A stretch of 64,000 bases of DNA from JAPLKB01 sp964429485 (GTDB lineage: Bacteria > Desulfobacterota > Syntrophorhabdia > Syntrophorhabdales > Syntrophorhabdaceae): the NCBI GenBank assembly GCA_964429485.1, contig CAYSBW010000004.1, forward strand, positions 31,274 through 95,273, read 5' to 3'. How positions within the stretch are numbered: the first letter of the stretch is position 1; every line of letters starts with the position of its first letter. A program made the position numbers and the translations under genes. Shown here piece after piece: positions 1 through 8,707 of the stretch. The notes under the pieces are model-generated. The model saw only the letters and a program-made list of their open reading frames with translations. It was not told where the DNA came from and searched no databases.

Positions 1-317
1 GTTAAATGTATCCCGCTTCCGGAAGCAGAATATTCCAGAATACGGTTTAAATCAATAACTGCTCTTTTATATCTGTCAATATTGTTGTAGGTGGATATAT
101 TTTTAAGGGCATTGACATTGTAAGACAATCGGCGGGAAGCACGGAGGGTCCACGTATCAAAAGGTTCAGGAGCATGTTTTAAAAGATAGTATATACCTTC
201 TATATTTGCATCAAGCAGAAAATGCCTGATGTTGGCAGCACAAAGAGCACCTGAAAGCTTCGCAATGCCTGCAGGAGGCTCTCCGGGTTTAACGATGGGT
301 GGATTTATTAAAATCAC
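1..317 (-). CDS. B12-binding/radical-SAM family protein, N-terminal part (runs off window)
   Basis: The complement is open from a GTG at 317 to the window edge (105 codons), so the gene is truncated by the window. The translation starts VILINPPIVKPGEPPAGIAK, the usual beginning of cobalamin-binding radical-SAM proteins (beta-strand ILINPP, then the PPxGIxxLxGxL helix). The SAM-binding CxxxCxxC motif would lie beyond the edge and is not seen, so the radical-SAM half is inferred. The start lies 11 bases after the stop of the ferritin-like gene, so the two are probably co-transcribed. There is no ATG option, and GTG gives the family's normal start. Confidence 0.6.
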   Translation of the reverse strand, partial: MILINPPIVKPGEPPAGIAKLSGALCAANIRHFLLDANIEGIYYLLKHAPEPFDTWTLRASRRLSYNVNALKNISTYNNIDRYKRAVIDLNRILEYSASGSGIHL

Positions 318-327
318 TATTTCTTTT

Positions 328-819
328 TTACGGCAATTTATTTAAGATCATCTTTTTTATTTCTGTCAGGTTTAAAAAATGTTTTCTTTCTTCTTCAATA
401 ATACTGTCTATAGCCTCATGGTGTTTTTTTGATACAAATCTTTTTGTCTCTTCGTAATATAAAATAGAATCCAGTTCCCTTTGCATGGCAAAGCTGACAG
501 CAGACACTGTATCACTCGGAACAGACGACCGGTTATTTTTGAAATCTTCTGTAAAAACTGCTTTGTTATCTATATAGTCACGCAGATAAGCAAGATATTC
601 CCCCTGAAAACTCTCAGTTGGTTTTAATTCCCCTTTTTTTGAAAGTATATCACGGAATATTTTCTTATGTCCTACTTCCTCTTCAGCAAGATTATTAAAG
701 ATTGTCTTCACATCCCCATCTTCTGCCAATAAAGCTGCTTCACGGTAAAATCTTTCACCATTTTCCTCTATTCTGATGGCAAACTCTATAATATCTTGTG
801 CCTGCAAAAAGATTTCCAT
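328..819 (-). CDS. Ferritin-like/rubrerythrin-domain protein without rubredoxin
   Basis: A 163-aa all-helical protein of the rubrerythrin-type ferritin superfamily. Two di-iron half sites are visible: EE at 18-19 with EEEVGH at 46-51, and a second pair with E around 115 and EEERKH near 142-147. The C-terminal rubredoxin domain of classical rubrerythrin (two CxxC) is absent. Such proteins are usually linked to peroxide detoxification or iron handling in the anaerobe cytoplasm; the substrate is not shown here. The ATG at 819 is preceded by a GAGGGAG ribosome-binding site. It is followed at once by the radical-SAM gene. Confidence 0.8.
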   Translation of the reverse strand: MEIFLQAQDIIEFAIRIEENGERFYREAALLAEDGDVKTIFNNLAEEEVGHKKIFRDILSKKGELKPTESFQGEYLAYLRDYIDNKAVFTEDFKNNRSSVPSDTVSAVSFAMQRELDSILYYEETKRFVSKKHHEAIDSIIEEERKHFLNLTEIKKMILNKLP

Positions 820-1206
820 TATTTTCTCCCTCTTTGAAAGTTGTTTTCATGATCATAATTAAATGAATCATTGAAATATTTTAACAGATAATACCTGTTC
901 CGGCAACTGCGATAAATGAATACAGCAAGATCCGGCAAATACCAAGCCAACAAATGTTGAAATATGTTATTCATATATTAGTATCCCAGTATTTGCCAAG
1001 TCGGAAATTCGGTAATATTCTCTTTTTTAAAAATACACTATTTTTAAATATATCGTCCCCTGTCAAATAATTTCTTGAAATGTTTTAGAATTTGGATAAT
1101 AATTAAAAATATAGATTCAAGGAGACATAAAAAAATAATGAATAATCAGACAAATTGGCTACATTTTAACAACAAAATATTTTAGAGAATGAGGTTTTAT
1201 TAAGAA
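820..1206. other. Divergent intergenic region, 387 bp
   Basis: This AT-rich spacer separates the ferritin-like gene (minus) from the small membrane protein gene (plus). It holds separated 9-bp inverted arms at 934-942 and 989-997 (GGCAAATAC / GTATTTGCC). No open frame with a ribosome-binding site and no convincing promoter pair was found. Confidence 0.4.
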
Positions 1207-1554
1207 GTGATTTTATTAATTAAATGGCTTATTATGGCAATATCAATAATTATAGCCTCCTATCTTGTTCCGGGAGTTACAGTTAACAGTTTCTTTAATG
1301 CTTTATGGGTTGCACTTTTTTTAGGTGTTGTTAATGTTCTGATAAAGCCGATACTGTTGTTAATTACTTTGCCTATTAATATTCTGACACTGGGTTTATT
1401 TACTTTTATCATTAACGCTCTGCTTATCCTCCTGGCCTCATCAGTATTGAAGGGGTTTGAGGTTAGCGGATTCTGGGTTGCTGTTTTATTCGGCATCATA
1501 TTATCCCTTATAAATTATGTTTTGGGATACCTTTCAGGAACAAAAACAAATTAA
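1207..1554 (+). CDS. Phage-holin-family four-helix membrane protein (YvlD-like)
   Basis: A 115-aa very hydrophobic protein with four predicted membrane spans (about 3-20, 28-48, 54-78, 86-108) and the family signature NVLIKPILLLITLPINILTL, in which a proline-rich loop separates helices 2 and 3. This matches the bacterial 'phage holin family' (PF04020, B. subtilis YvlD type), a housekeeping inner-membrane protein despite its name. No phage genes surround it, so it is no sign of a prophage. The start is GTG at 1207 with only a distant GAGG upstream, so the exact start is uncertain. The function is unknown. Confidence 0.8.
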   Translation: MILLIKWLIMAISIIIASYLVPGVTVNSFFNALWVALFLGVVNVLIKPILLLITLPINILTLGLFTFIINALLILLASSVLKGFEVSGFWVAVLFGIILSLINYVLGYLSGTKTN

Positions 1555-1749
1555 TATTTGTTTCTTTTTTTAAAAAGCAGATTGTAAATCAAATAATCAA
1601 TGCAGAAATCCCCTTGATCGATCTACTTATATTAAATATAATAAAGATAGAATTTTAAATAAGCTCTTGACATGGTCATATCAGATGTTGGAACATTATA
1701 TATACGACTTATGGCGTAATACAAATTACAATTATGAGGAGGTTTGATT

Positions 1750-2376
1750 ATGAAAAAAGGCTTCATGGTAGTACTTGCATTAATCATTAGTATCACCTTT
1801 GTCTCGGCTGTTTTTGCTCAGGCAAAACCCGAAACAGCACCAGCTTCGGAGAAGGCCGTTGTCGAGAAAGAAGCACCTGAAAAAGCAGAAGCAGCAAAAA
1901 CAACGGAACCTGCAAAACCAAAACCAAAGCCGAAACCAAAAGGGGTTTTCATTGGTACAGTGTCAGCTGTTAGTGCTGATACAAAAACAGTAACTGTAGA
2001 TAGCAAATACGGCACTCCGGGAGAAAAAGGTTCGGTAACCTTTGTCCTCAATAATCCTGCTTACAAGGGCTACAAATCTTGTGAAGAGATTCAGGTAGGC
2101 GACAAAATTGCTGTCAAGTATACAAAAGAAGGTATCGAAGTAAAAAAACTTGCAGGAAAGAAACCTGAAAAGGCAAAAAAAGAATTAAAAAAAGATAAAA
2201 AAGTAAAAAAAGATTTCAAAGATCTTGACGCAAACAAAGACGGAAAGATAACTATTGAAGAGATGGTCATTGTTTTTGTAACTTTAACACCGGAACAGTT
2301 TAAAGAACTCGATAAAAACAACGACGGCGCTCTGGATAAAGATGAGTATCAGAAAGGATTAAAGGCAATAAAATAA
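1750..2376 (+). CDS. Secreted EF-hand calcium-binding protein
   Basis: A 208-aa protein starting at ATG 1750, seven bases after GAGGAGG; an in-frame TTG two codons earlier is less likely. A signal peptide (residues 1-24, cleavage after FAQA) is followed by a Pro/Lys/Ala/Glu-rich linker, a small beta-rich segment (about 65-130), a run of lysines, and two canonical EF-hand loops: DANKDGKITIEE at 160-171 and DKNNDGALDKDE at 188-199. All Ca-ligand positions (1, 3, 5, 12) are acidic or Asn. It probably acts in the periplasm or outside the cell. The beta segment resembles the small domain in many secreted deltaproteobacterial proteins, but I cannot name its ligand. Confidence 0.8.
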   Translation: MKKGFMVVLALIISITFVSAVFAQAKPETAPASEKAVVEKEAPEKAEAAKTTEPAKPKPKPKPKGVFIGTVSAVSADTKTVTVDSKYGTPGEKGSVTFVLNNPAYKGYKSCEEIQVGDKIAVKYTKEGIEVKKLAGKKPEKAKKELKKDKKVKKDFKDLDANKDGKITIEEMVIVFVTLTPEQFKELDKNNDGALDKDEYQKGLKAIK

Positions 2377-2392
2377 AATAATTTTAAAATTG

Positions 2393-2427
2393 AATACCCC
2401 GCTGATATATTAGCGGGGTATTTTTTT
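2393..2427. terminator. Bidirectional intrinsic terminator
   Basis: An 11-bp perfect stem (AATACCCCGCT / AGCGGGGTATT) with an 8-base loop is followed by T7 on the plus strand. It lies between the convergent EF-hand and ferredoxin genes and probably serves both. Confidence 0.9.
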
Positions 2428-3181
2428 AGAGGCTTTCTTTTTTCAATACCTCTCCCTTGATACTGACAACAACAACCTCTGCAGAAATTGTTTTTCCTGA
2501 GGCAGTCACGGCCTGACTTATAATTGCAGGGAGCTTTGAACAACATGGCACTTCCATGATAAGTATTGTCAAATTCTTGATGTCTGTATTTTTAAAAATT
2601 TCCGTAAACTTAGCCAGATATTCCTCAGTGTCATCAAATTTTGGACAACCTATTAAAACTACCTTACCTTTCAAAAAATCGTTGTGAAAAGCAGGGTAAG
2701 CAATGGGCGTACAATCTGCAGCAATAAGAAGTTCAGAATCCTTGAGGAATGCGGCATTAGGAGGCACAAGTTTTATTTGCACAGGCCAGTGCATAAGGGA
2801 GGAAACACTGTTCGTCAATAAAGACGGTTTATTAATAACTTCACAGGGAGATGAAAATATTTGTACTCCGGTGGATGAACAGCCATTTGGTTGTACTTTG
2901 ATATTATCACCTGATGTGGAGGTCTTAACAATTTTTTTACTTTTCAGATAATCTTCAACAGCATTAATGTCAAAATCTTCTGCCTCTCTTTCAACTATCT
3001 TCAACGCACCTTCAGGACATTCACCAACACATGCAGCAAGTCCATCACAATAATTCTCTGCAACAAGTCTTGCTTTACCGTTTATAAGTTCTATCGCTCC
3101 TTCAGCACAAGCCAGAACACACTGGCCACAGCCATTGCACAGCTTTTCATTAATTTCAATTATCCTCCGCTTTATTTTCAT
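2426..3181 (-). CDS. Dicluster 4Fe-4S ferredoxin-domain protein
   Basis: A 251-aa protein. The longer frame starts at 3292, but ATG 3181 is preceded by AGGAGGG and begins MKIKRRIIEINEKLCNGCG, so it is chosen. Residues 1-60 hold a ferredoxin fold: C15xxC18xxC21xxxC25, then C45-x5-C51-x3-C55P (CDGLAACVGECP), a spacing typical of this anaerobe family. The C-terminal part (about 90-250) carries more cysteines (CSSTG, ADCTP, IGCPK, VPCCS) and may bind another metal centre or be redox-active. It is probably a cytoplasmic electron carrier; the partner is unknown. Confidence 0.75.
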   Translation of the reverse strand: MKIKRRIIEINEKLCNGCGQCVLACAEGAIELINGKARLVAENYCDGLAACVGECPEGALKIVEREAEDFDINAVEDYLKSKKIVKTSTSGDNIKVQPNGCSSTGVQIFSSPCEVINKPSLLTNSVSSLMHWPVQIKLVPPNAAFLKDSELLIAADCTPIAYPAFHNDFLKGKVVLIGCPKFDDTEEYLAKFTEIFKNTDIKNLTILIMEVPCCSKLPAIISQAVTASGKTISAEVVVVSIKGEVLKKESL

Positions 3182-3416
3182 TCTTAGCCCTCCTGTAATT
3201 ATAATTGAAACTGTATCACCATAGATAATATTATATTGCATATTCGAAAAATAGTCTTTGACCTGAATCAAAGAAGGGCTAAAATATAGCAAAACCTGTC
3301 ATAAAGGTCAGCCTTATACTATTGCAAAGCCATTGAAACAACATCTGGGTTTTAACTTGACAACAAATTTAAACAACGGGAAAATAAAAGTGCCATTCAT
3401 TGGAAGGGAGGTTTCC

Positions 3417-4994
3417 TTGAATCTAATAATAAACAGTTTGCGAATACCTGTTGAGAATGATGAAAAAAACCATTATGTAAAAGCTGCTTCACAAGAGCTA
3501 AATATAGACAATAAATATGTTAAATTAGTTAAAATTTTAAATAAATCACTCGATACAAAAAACAGCAAGCAATTTTATTATGAAATCTCGATAGTTGTAG
3601 ATGTTCCGGATGATTTTGACAACAAAGAAAACTTCACACCATATACCAACATCATCAAAGAAAAAAAGCAGATAAAAAATATGAAGGAAAGGCCCATAAT
3701 AGTGGGTTTTGGTCCTGCCGGTATGTTTGCCGCCCTTGAACTCATTGACTGCAAAATTAAACCGATAATATTTGAAAGAGGTAGAAAAATAGATGAACGC
3801 TCCTCTGATATAAGGAAATTTATCAAGGAAGGGGAGATAGATCCTGAATCAAATATACAGTTTGGTGAAGGCGGGGCAGGATCTTATTCAGACGGAAAAT
3901 TGTTTTCCAGAATAAACAATTCCTGGTATGCAAACAGGGTGCTGGATACTTTTATAAAATTCGGAGCACCTGAAGAAATAGGCTATAGCAGAAAACCCCA
4001 TCTTGGAACAGATGTTTTACGGAGAATAGTTACAAATATCAGGAATTATATTCTTGAGATGGGGGGTAATATACATTATTCCTCGAAAGTTACCAGTTTG
4101 GTTATATCAGAAAACAGGGCAACAGGTGTCATAATAAACAATGAAAAAGAATATCGTTCCTCAGCCATATACCTTGCAGTAGGGCATTCTGCACGTGATA
4201 CTTTCGAAATGATCCATAAAAAAAATATCCATATAGAACAAAAACCAATTTCTATAGGCTTGAGGATAGAACATCCTGTTGAGATCATAAATCTTCTCAG
4301 ATACGGTAATAAATATAAGGATTTTGAACACATAGGGGCTGCAGACTATTCCTTTACATATAATGATCGCAAAATAAAAAGAGGGGTATACACATTTTGT
4401 ATGTGTCCGGGAGGTGAAATAATAAATGCTTCTTCTGAAAAAGACATGTTGGTGGTTAATGGTATGAGCTATTCAAAAAGGTCGTCGCCATTTTCAAATT
4501 CAGCGATTGTGGTTACCTGTCATACAGAAGACTATAAATCAACACATCCTCTTGCTGGAATTGACTTTCAGAGAAATATAGAAAAAAAGGCCTTTAATGC
4601 TGGAAATAAAAAATGGAAAGTCCCTGCACAAAATTTGATCGACTTTTTGTCAGGTAAAATATCTGAAAACCTGAACAATCATTCCTATAAAATGGGTGCC
4701 GTGCCTTGTAAGATGAATGATATTTTCCCGGAATTTGTAGGTAATATGCTTTTCTCTGCCTTTAATAAATGGAAAGAGAATTATCCTTTATTTGTTTCAG
4801 ATCATGCAATATTATTGGGAGCTGAAACAAGAACTTCTTCCCCTGTAAGGATAAAACGTAACGAACAATATGAATCAATAAATATAAAAAACCTCTACCC
4901 TATAGGGGAGGGTTCAGGTTATGCAGGTGGAATAACAAGCTCTGCCGTTGATGCAATAAAGGCAGTGGAAACAAGCCGCTTTATTCTTAGTTGA
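3417..4994 (+). CDS. FAD-dependent dehydrogenase (COG2509-like)
   Basis: A 525-aa NAD(P)/FAD-dependent oxidoreductase. The open frame begins at TTG 3333, but TTG 3417 sits five bases after GGGAGG and gives the family's normal N-terminus (an about 85-residue beta-alpha domain, IINSLRIPVE...), so it is taken as the start. The Rossmann motif GFGPAGMFAALEL follows at about 98-110, then FGEGGAGSYSDGKL, typical of COG2509 proteins, and the C-terminal FAD-contact motif IGEGSGYAGGITSSAVDAI. The reaction is not established for the family. It is monocistronic, divergent from the ferredoxin gene. Confidence 0.8.
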   Translation: MNLIINSLRIPVENDEKNHYVKAASQELNIDNKYVKLVKILNKSLDTKNSKQFYYEISIVVDVPDDFDNKENFTPYTNIIKEKKQIKNMKERPIIVGFGPAGMFAALELIDCKIKPIIFERGRKIDERSSDIRKFIKEGEIDPESNIQFGEGGAGSYSDGKLFSRINNSWYANRVLDTFIKFGAPEEIGYSRKPHLGTDVLRRIVTNIRNYILEMGGNIHYSSKVTSLVISENRATGVIINNEKEYRSSAIYLAVGHSARDTFEMIHKKNIHIEQKPISIGLRIEHPVEIINLLRYGNKYKDFEHIGAADYSFTYNDRKIKRGVYTFCMCPGGEIINASSEKDMLVVNGMSYSKRSSPFSNSAIVVTCHTEDYKSTHPLAGIDFQRNIEKKAFNAGNKKWKVPAQNLIDFLSGKISENLNNHSYKMGAVPCKMNDIFPEFVGNMLFSAFNKWKENYPLFVSDHAILLGAETRTSSPVRIKRNEQYESINIKNLYPIGEGSGYAGGITSSAVDAIKAVETSRFILS

Positions 4995-5363
4995 GTGAAT
5001 CCATAAGTCATTGCTAAAAACTGTCTGTTTTTTTATTTGCGTTTTTTGATTTGCATCTCTTGTCTTGAAGCACCACCAATGGGGTGTTTTCAAAAGAAAT
5101 TCATGTAAGGTCAGGACAACTTTTACTGTTGAATCTTAATCAAAAATTGCTATAATACATCTGATATATAAAAATTGAACAATTTATGTTCTGATGGCTT
5201 CAAAATAATTATTTGTAATTTAGCTTCTGAACCAGATAGCTATTTAAAAAATAAAATCATAACACAGAATAGCAGCCATTACTGGAAGCAATACGATAAA
5301 ACATAATATGATTGTCGAAGATCAAATCGTTGAATAAGCCTTTAATACTGCAAGGATATCCGG
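4995..5363. other. Intergenic region upstream of mltG, 369 bp
   Basis: No coding frame is recognisable. It contains the sigma-70-like promoter at 5129-5156, leaving a leader of about 200 bases before mltG in which I see no clear conserved structure. Confidence 0.5.
5129..5156 (+). promoter_or_regulatory. Candidate sigma-70 promoter for mltG
   Basis: TTGAAT at 5129-5134, a 16-base spacer and a perfect TATAAT at 5151-5156. It points toward mltG with a long leader. Confidence 0.45.
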
Positions 5364-6368
5364 ATGCCTGCAAAACAACATGTAAATATAGTTCTACTTA
5401 CAGCAATACTGTTCCTGATAATGCAAACCATTATCTTTGGAAGCATTCCCAGAGATACTGACAATGAACCCTTTAATATTGTTATAAAGAACGGTACCGG
5501 TTTGCACAAAATAGCTGAACTTTTAAAAAATGAGGGCATTATATATTCTTCAAGTCTTTTTGTGTTTTATTCTTTTTTTAGCGGAAGCAAGTTGATAGCA
5601 GGTGAGTATGAGCTGAAAAAGAATATGTCTACCTTTGACATTATTAGGAAAATGAAAAAAGGTGAGAGAAATATATATACATTGAAGATTATAGAAGGTT
5701 ACAATATATACAATACAGGAGAAGCAATTCAAAATGCTAAAATTATGGGAAAAGATGAATTCATGGAGCTCGCTACAAATTCTGAATTTCTTAGGCGGTT
5801 AAAAATAAATTCCACTTCCCTGGAAGGTTATCTTTCACCGGATACATATTATTTTAGTAAAGAAAAAGAAGCTGATAAATTTATAGAAAAAATTGTTCAA
5901 CGAACTTTTAAATTTTTTGAAAAAGAAGATATACAAAACAGGATGAAAGAACTGAAAATGAATATTCACCAAACACTCACCGTTGCATCTATGATAGAAA
6001 AAGAAGCAAAAATAAAAGAGGAAAAACCACTGATTTCCGCTGTTTTTCATAACAGACTCAAAACAGGTATGTCTCTTGATTGCGACCCTACCGTCATTTA
6101 CGGAACAGGCGCATTTTCCAGCCCGATAACAAAATCAGACCTGATAACTCCAACCCCCTACAACACATACACATGCAAGGGTTTGCCAAAGGGGCCTATC
6201 TGCAATCCAGATAAAAATTCAATTATGGCAGCACTTTACCCTGCACCGGTAGACTATATTTATTTTGTCTCCAGAAATGACGGTACTCACGTCTTTTCAA
6301 AGGACATTGCTACACATAGGCATTTTGTTAACATATATCAGAGGACTAAAAACACAAAAAAACAGTAA
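5364..6368 (+). CDS. mltG: Endolytic murein transglycosylase MltG
   Basis: A 334-aa inner-membrane protein of the YceG/MltG family. One N-terminal transmembrane helix (about 8-27) is followed by a LysM-like region (about 35-110, IKNGTGLHKIAELL) and the catalytic domain. Hallmarks are LEGYLSPDTYYF (153-164), ASMIEKEA (208-215, where E212 aligns with the catalytic Glu of E. coli MltG), AVFHNRL, LDCDPTVIYG, TPYNTYTCKGLPKGPICNP and the end FVSRNDGTHVFS. It cleaves nascent glycan strands and sets their length. An AAGGA lies before ATG 5364. The thiolase gene starts 17 bases downstream, so read-through is possible although the functions are unrelated. Confidence 0.95.
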   Translation: MPAKQHVNIVLLTAILFLIMQTIIFGSIPRDTDNEPFNIVIKNGTGLHKIAELLKNEGIIYSSSLFVFYSFFSGSKLIAGEYELKKNMSTFDIIRKMKKGERNIYTLKIIEGYNIYNTGEAIQNAKIMGKDEFMELATNSEFLRRLKINSTSLEGYLSPDTYYFSKEKEADKFIEKIVQRTFKFFEKEDIQNRMKELKMNIHQTLTVASMIEKEAKIKEEKPLISAVFHNRLKTGMSLDCDPTVIYGTGAFSSPITKSDLITPTPYNTYTCKGLPKGPICNPDKNSIMAALYPAPVDYIYFVSRNDGTHVFSKDIATHRHFVNIYQRTKNTKKQ

Positions 6369-6385
6369 AAGAAGGAGGTAAGTTT

Positions 6386-7567
6386 ATGGCAAAAGAAGTA
6401 GCAGTTATTGGAGTTGGTCAGAGTTCATTTGTCAGAGGCTATGAAGGCTCAATCAGAGAATTGGCCTTTGAAGCTTTCAGGGAAGCAATGCAGGATGCAA
6501 ATATCACACAGAAAGATATTGCAGCTTCAATTTTTTGTTCAGCCCCTGAATATGATAAACAAAGATCGCCGGCAGGTGTCCTGGCAGAGTATATGGGACT
6601 CATTCCACAGCCGACCTTTTATATTGAAACTGTTTGCTCATCAAGCAGCAGCGGAGTAAAAGTGGCATACAGTATGATCAAAGCCGGATTGCATGATGTT
6701 GTGGCTGTTGTAGGTTTTCAGAAAATGTCCGAAATAACATCAGCTGAATCACAGGAAAGAATGGGTCGTGGCGCTGATATACAGTGGGAAGCACCTTTCG
6801 GCACAATGATGCCGGCCTATTACGCACTTTATGCACAGGCCTACATGGCAAAGAACGGTCTAACTCACAATGACCTGAGAGATGTTCGTATCAAATCAGG
6901 AACATACGGTCAGACAAATGAAAGAGCTGTATATCGCAAAGGCGTAAAAGAATCAGACTTCGACCCAAATAACCCGGATGCAAGGATGGCAGGAGCAGTT
7001 GCATGGCCTCTGAGAGTTGGGGATGCATGTGCCAATGCAGACGGGAGTTCCTGTATAATTCTTGCTAACGCAGAAAAAGCAAAGGCTTTTTCAAAGAAAC
7101 CTATATGGATACTCGGTATAGGAGCTGCTTCAGAAGCAGTAAACATGGCTGCAAGACCTGATTTCGCTAAAGGACTAAGCGTCGGCTACGGGGCTGCTGA
7201 AGAAGCATACAAAATGGCCGGTTTAACAGCAAAAGATATAAAAGTAGCGGAAGTTCACGACTGTTTTACAATAGCAGAAATTATGGCTTATGAAGGGCTT
7301 GGCTTCGCACCTATGGGTGAAGGCAAACAGCTTATACGTGAAAAAGCAACATATAAAGAAGGGCGCATTCCGGTAAATGTTGACGGCGGGCTCCTTTCAA
7401 AGGGACACCCGATTGGTGCAACCGGCGGATCACAGATACGTACAATTGTTTTACAGTTAAGGGATGAAGCAGGCCCTATGCAGGTACCCGGCAGTCCGGA
7501 AATAGGCTTAGTTCATAATGTTGGCGGCGTTGGACTTTATGGCAACGTTACAATCTTTGGGAGGTGA
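6386..7567 (+). CDS. Thiolase-family protein (acetyl-CoA acetyltransferase/lipid-transfer type)
   Basis: A 393-aa thiolase-superfamily protein with a strong GAAGGAGG site before ATG 6386. The nucleophilic Cys is in ETVCSSSSSG (C84), and the two later catalytic motifs are VAEVHDCF (His near 290) and LSKGHPIGATGG (His near 341). The sequence is of the archaeal/SCP2-like thiolase branch, which works with a DUF35 partner; the partner is the next gene, separated by five bases. Possible roles are C-C bond formation or cleavage on acyl-CoA, as in HMG-CoA pathway thiolases or the toluene-pathway BbsAB enzyme. The substrate cannot be told from sequence. Confidence 0.85.
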   Translation: MAKEVAVIGVGQSSFVRGYEGSIRELAFEAFREAMQDANITQKDIAASIFCSAPEYDKQRSPAGVLAEYMGLIPQPTFYIETVCSSSSSGVKVAYSMIKAGLHDVVAVVGFQKMSEITSAESQERMGRGADIQWEAPFGTMMPAYYALYAQAYMAKNGLTHNDLRDVRIKSGTYGQTNERAVYRKGVKESDFDPNNPDARMAGAVAWPLRVGDACANADGSSCIILANAEKAKAFSKKPIWILGIGAASEAVNMAARPDFAKGLSVGYGAAEEAYKMAGLTAKDIKVAEVHDCFTIAEIMAYEGLGFAPMGEGKQLIREKATYKEGRIPVNVDGGLLSKGHPIGATGGSQIRTIVLQLRDEAGPMQVPGSPEIGLVHNVGGVGLYGNVTIFGR

Positions 7568-7572
7568 TTATA

Positions 7573-7986
7573 ATGGGATTTGAGAAATTCGGAAGAAAAA
7601 GTTTTACGGCTGTGACAAAGACAGCAAAGTTTGTTGATTTGCTGGCAGAAGGAAAGGTTGAAGGTTCAGTATGTAAGCAGTGTGGAGCAAAGTATTTTCC
7701 TCCAAGAGCTGATTGTGCTGCATGTCTGTCAAAAGAAATGGACTGGTTTGAAGTTCCGGCAAAGGGTAAACTTGAAACATTTACGACTGCCTACTATGCA
7801 CCTTTTGGTTTCGAAAAAGATTGCCCCTACATCATGGGAGTTGTTGACTTCGGCAATGAATTGAAACTTTTTGCACGTCTTGCCAGTGATATAAAACCTG
7901 AGGACGCAAAAGTCGGGATGGATGTAACAGTCAGACCTTTAAAATATGACGATGGTCAGTTATCGTTTGAGATTGCAAAAGCATAA
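7573..7986 (+). CDS. DUF35 Zn-ribbon/OB-fold partner of the thiolase
   Basis: A 137-aa protein starting at ATG 7573; GTG 7564 is in frame but lies within the GGGAGG ribosome-binding site. The rubredoxin-like zinc ribbon has C34xxC37 and C48xxC51 (CKQCG...CAAC), followed by an OB-fold (residues about 58-137; KGKLETFTTAYYAPFGF). In characterised pairs this family holds and channels CoA substrates to an adjacent thiolase, so the two probably form one complex. It ends before a strong hairpin. Confidence 0.88.
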   Translation: MGFEKFGRKSFTAVTKTAKFVDLLAEGKVEGSVCKQCGAKYFPPRADCAACLSKEMDWFEVPAKGKLETFTTAYYAPFGFEKDCPYIMGVVDFGNELKLFARLASDIKPEDAKVGMDVTVRPLKYDDGQLSFEIAKA

Positions 7987-8048
7987 GCTATTTATTTTAC
8001 CTATATCCTGATATTGATGTTCTCTCTTATTAAGGATAAAAAAGAAAC

Positions 8049-8086
8049 TTAGCAAAGGGGCTGTCTTTAGGCAGCCCCTTTGCTAA
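8049..8086 (+). terminator. Long perfect hairpin after the thiolase/DUF35 operon
   Basis: A 15-bp perfect stem (TTAGCAAAGGGGCTG with its complement) and an 8-base loop. No long T-run follows directly, only ACAATAATGTTTTT, so it may work as a terminator or as a 3'-end stabiliser. Confidence 0.7.
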
Positions 8087-8207
8087 AACAATAATGTTTT
8101 TCATTAGTTAATAATTAAACTTGTTTAATAAATCATCCAGGATATGTCATTCCTATCATCGATATTATTTCATAACAGATAGAAAATTATTTCTTGCTGA
8201 TCTCTTC

Positions 8208-8564
8208 CTACAAGGTCTGGCTGATATTGCTGTCCTTGTCTGATTGCTCATTTTTCTGTATTTCATCAATTTCGTCTTCTATGTCCCTTATCTCTAAACT
8301 CAATCTCGTTACTGTATGCATCCTTTCACTCAAATAAAGATCATCTTTATTCAGTATTTTTCCTGCAGAAAGTTCGCTATAAACATATTCGCCCATTTCT
8401 GTATATAGTTTCTGAATATTTCTCTGTAGCTTAGCAATATCAACATACTTTTTTTTACCTATTTTTGCCTGTTTTTCAACATTAAAGGCCAAATCCTGGG
8501 CTGTTTCCTTGAGAGTTCTTAATCCTTCTTCAGTCTTTTTCTTCAGTTCATCAATTAAAGCCAT
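8208..8564 (-). CDS. Small predicted coiled-coil protein, function unknown
   Basis: A 118-aa, highly charged protein predicted to be almost all helix with heptad character (MALIDELKKKTEEGLRTLKE..., later LEIRDIEDEIDEIQK). It has no signal peptide, membrane segment or cysteine pair. A GGAAAGGGG site precedes ATG 8564. The N-terminus looks like that of small cytoplasmic stress or scaffold proteins, but I do not recognise a named family. It is probably monocistronic. Confidence 0.65.
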   Translation of the reverse strand: MALIDELKKKTEEGLRTLKETAQDLAFNVEKQAKIGKKKYVDIAKLQRNIQKLYTEMGEYVYSELSAGKILNKDDLYLSERMHTVTRLSLEIRDIEDEIDEIQKNEQSDKDSNISQTL

Positions 8565-8707
8565 CTTTTTCCCCTTTCCTTGTTTTTAAAGGCATGGATA
8601 TGCATTGTTAAAGGTACAAATTCATTACATTCATCCCTCTTCTTATCTCAGACAGCATAACTATCATGTTACAGTGATAAATAGTATAGCTTCAGCTTTT
8701 ATAATTT

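Noticed and set aside
1207..1554. Prophage signal from the 'phage holin' family gene
   Set aside because: The family is a chromosomal membrane protein (YvlD type) and no other phage gene is near.
1667..1703. Promoter for the EF-hand gene (TTGACA at 1667 with TATATA at 1698)
   Set aside because: The spacer of 25 bases is too long and no -10 lies at the correct distance.
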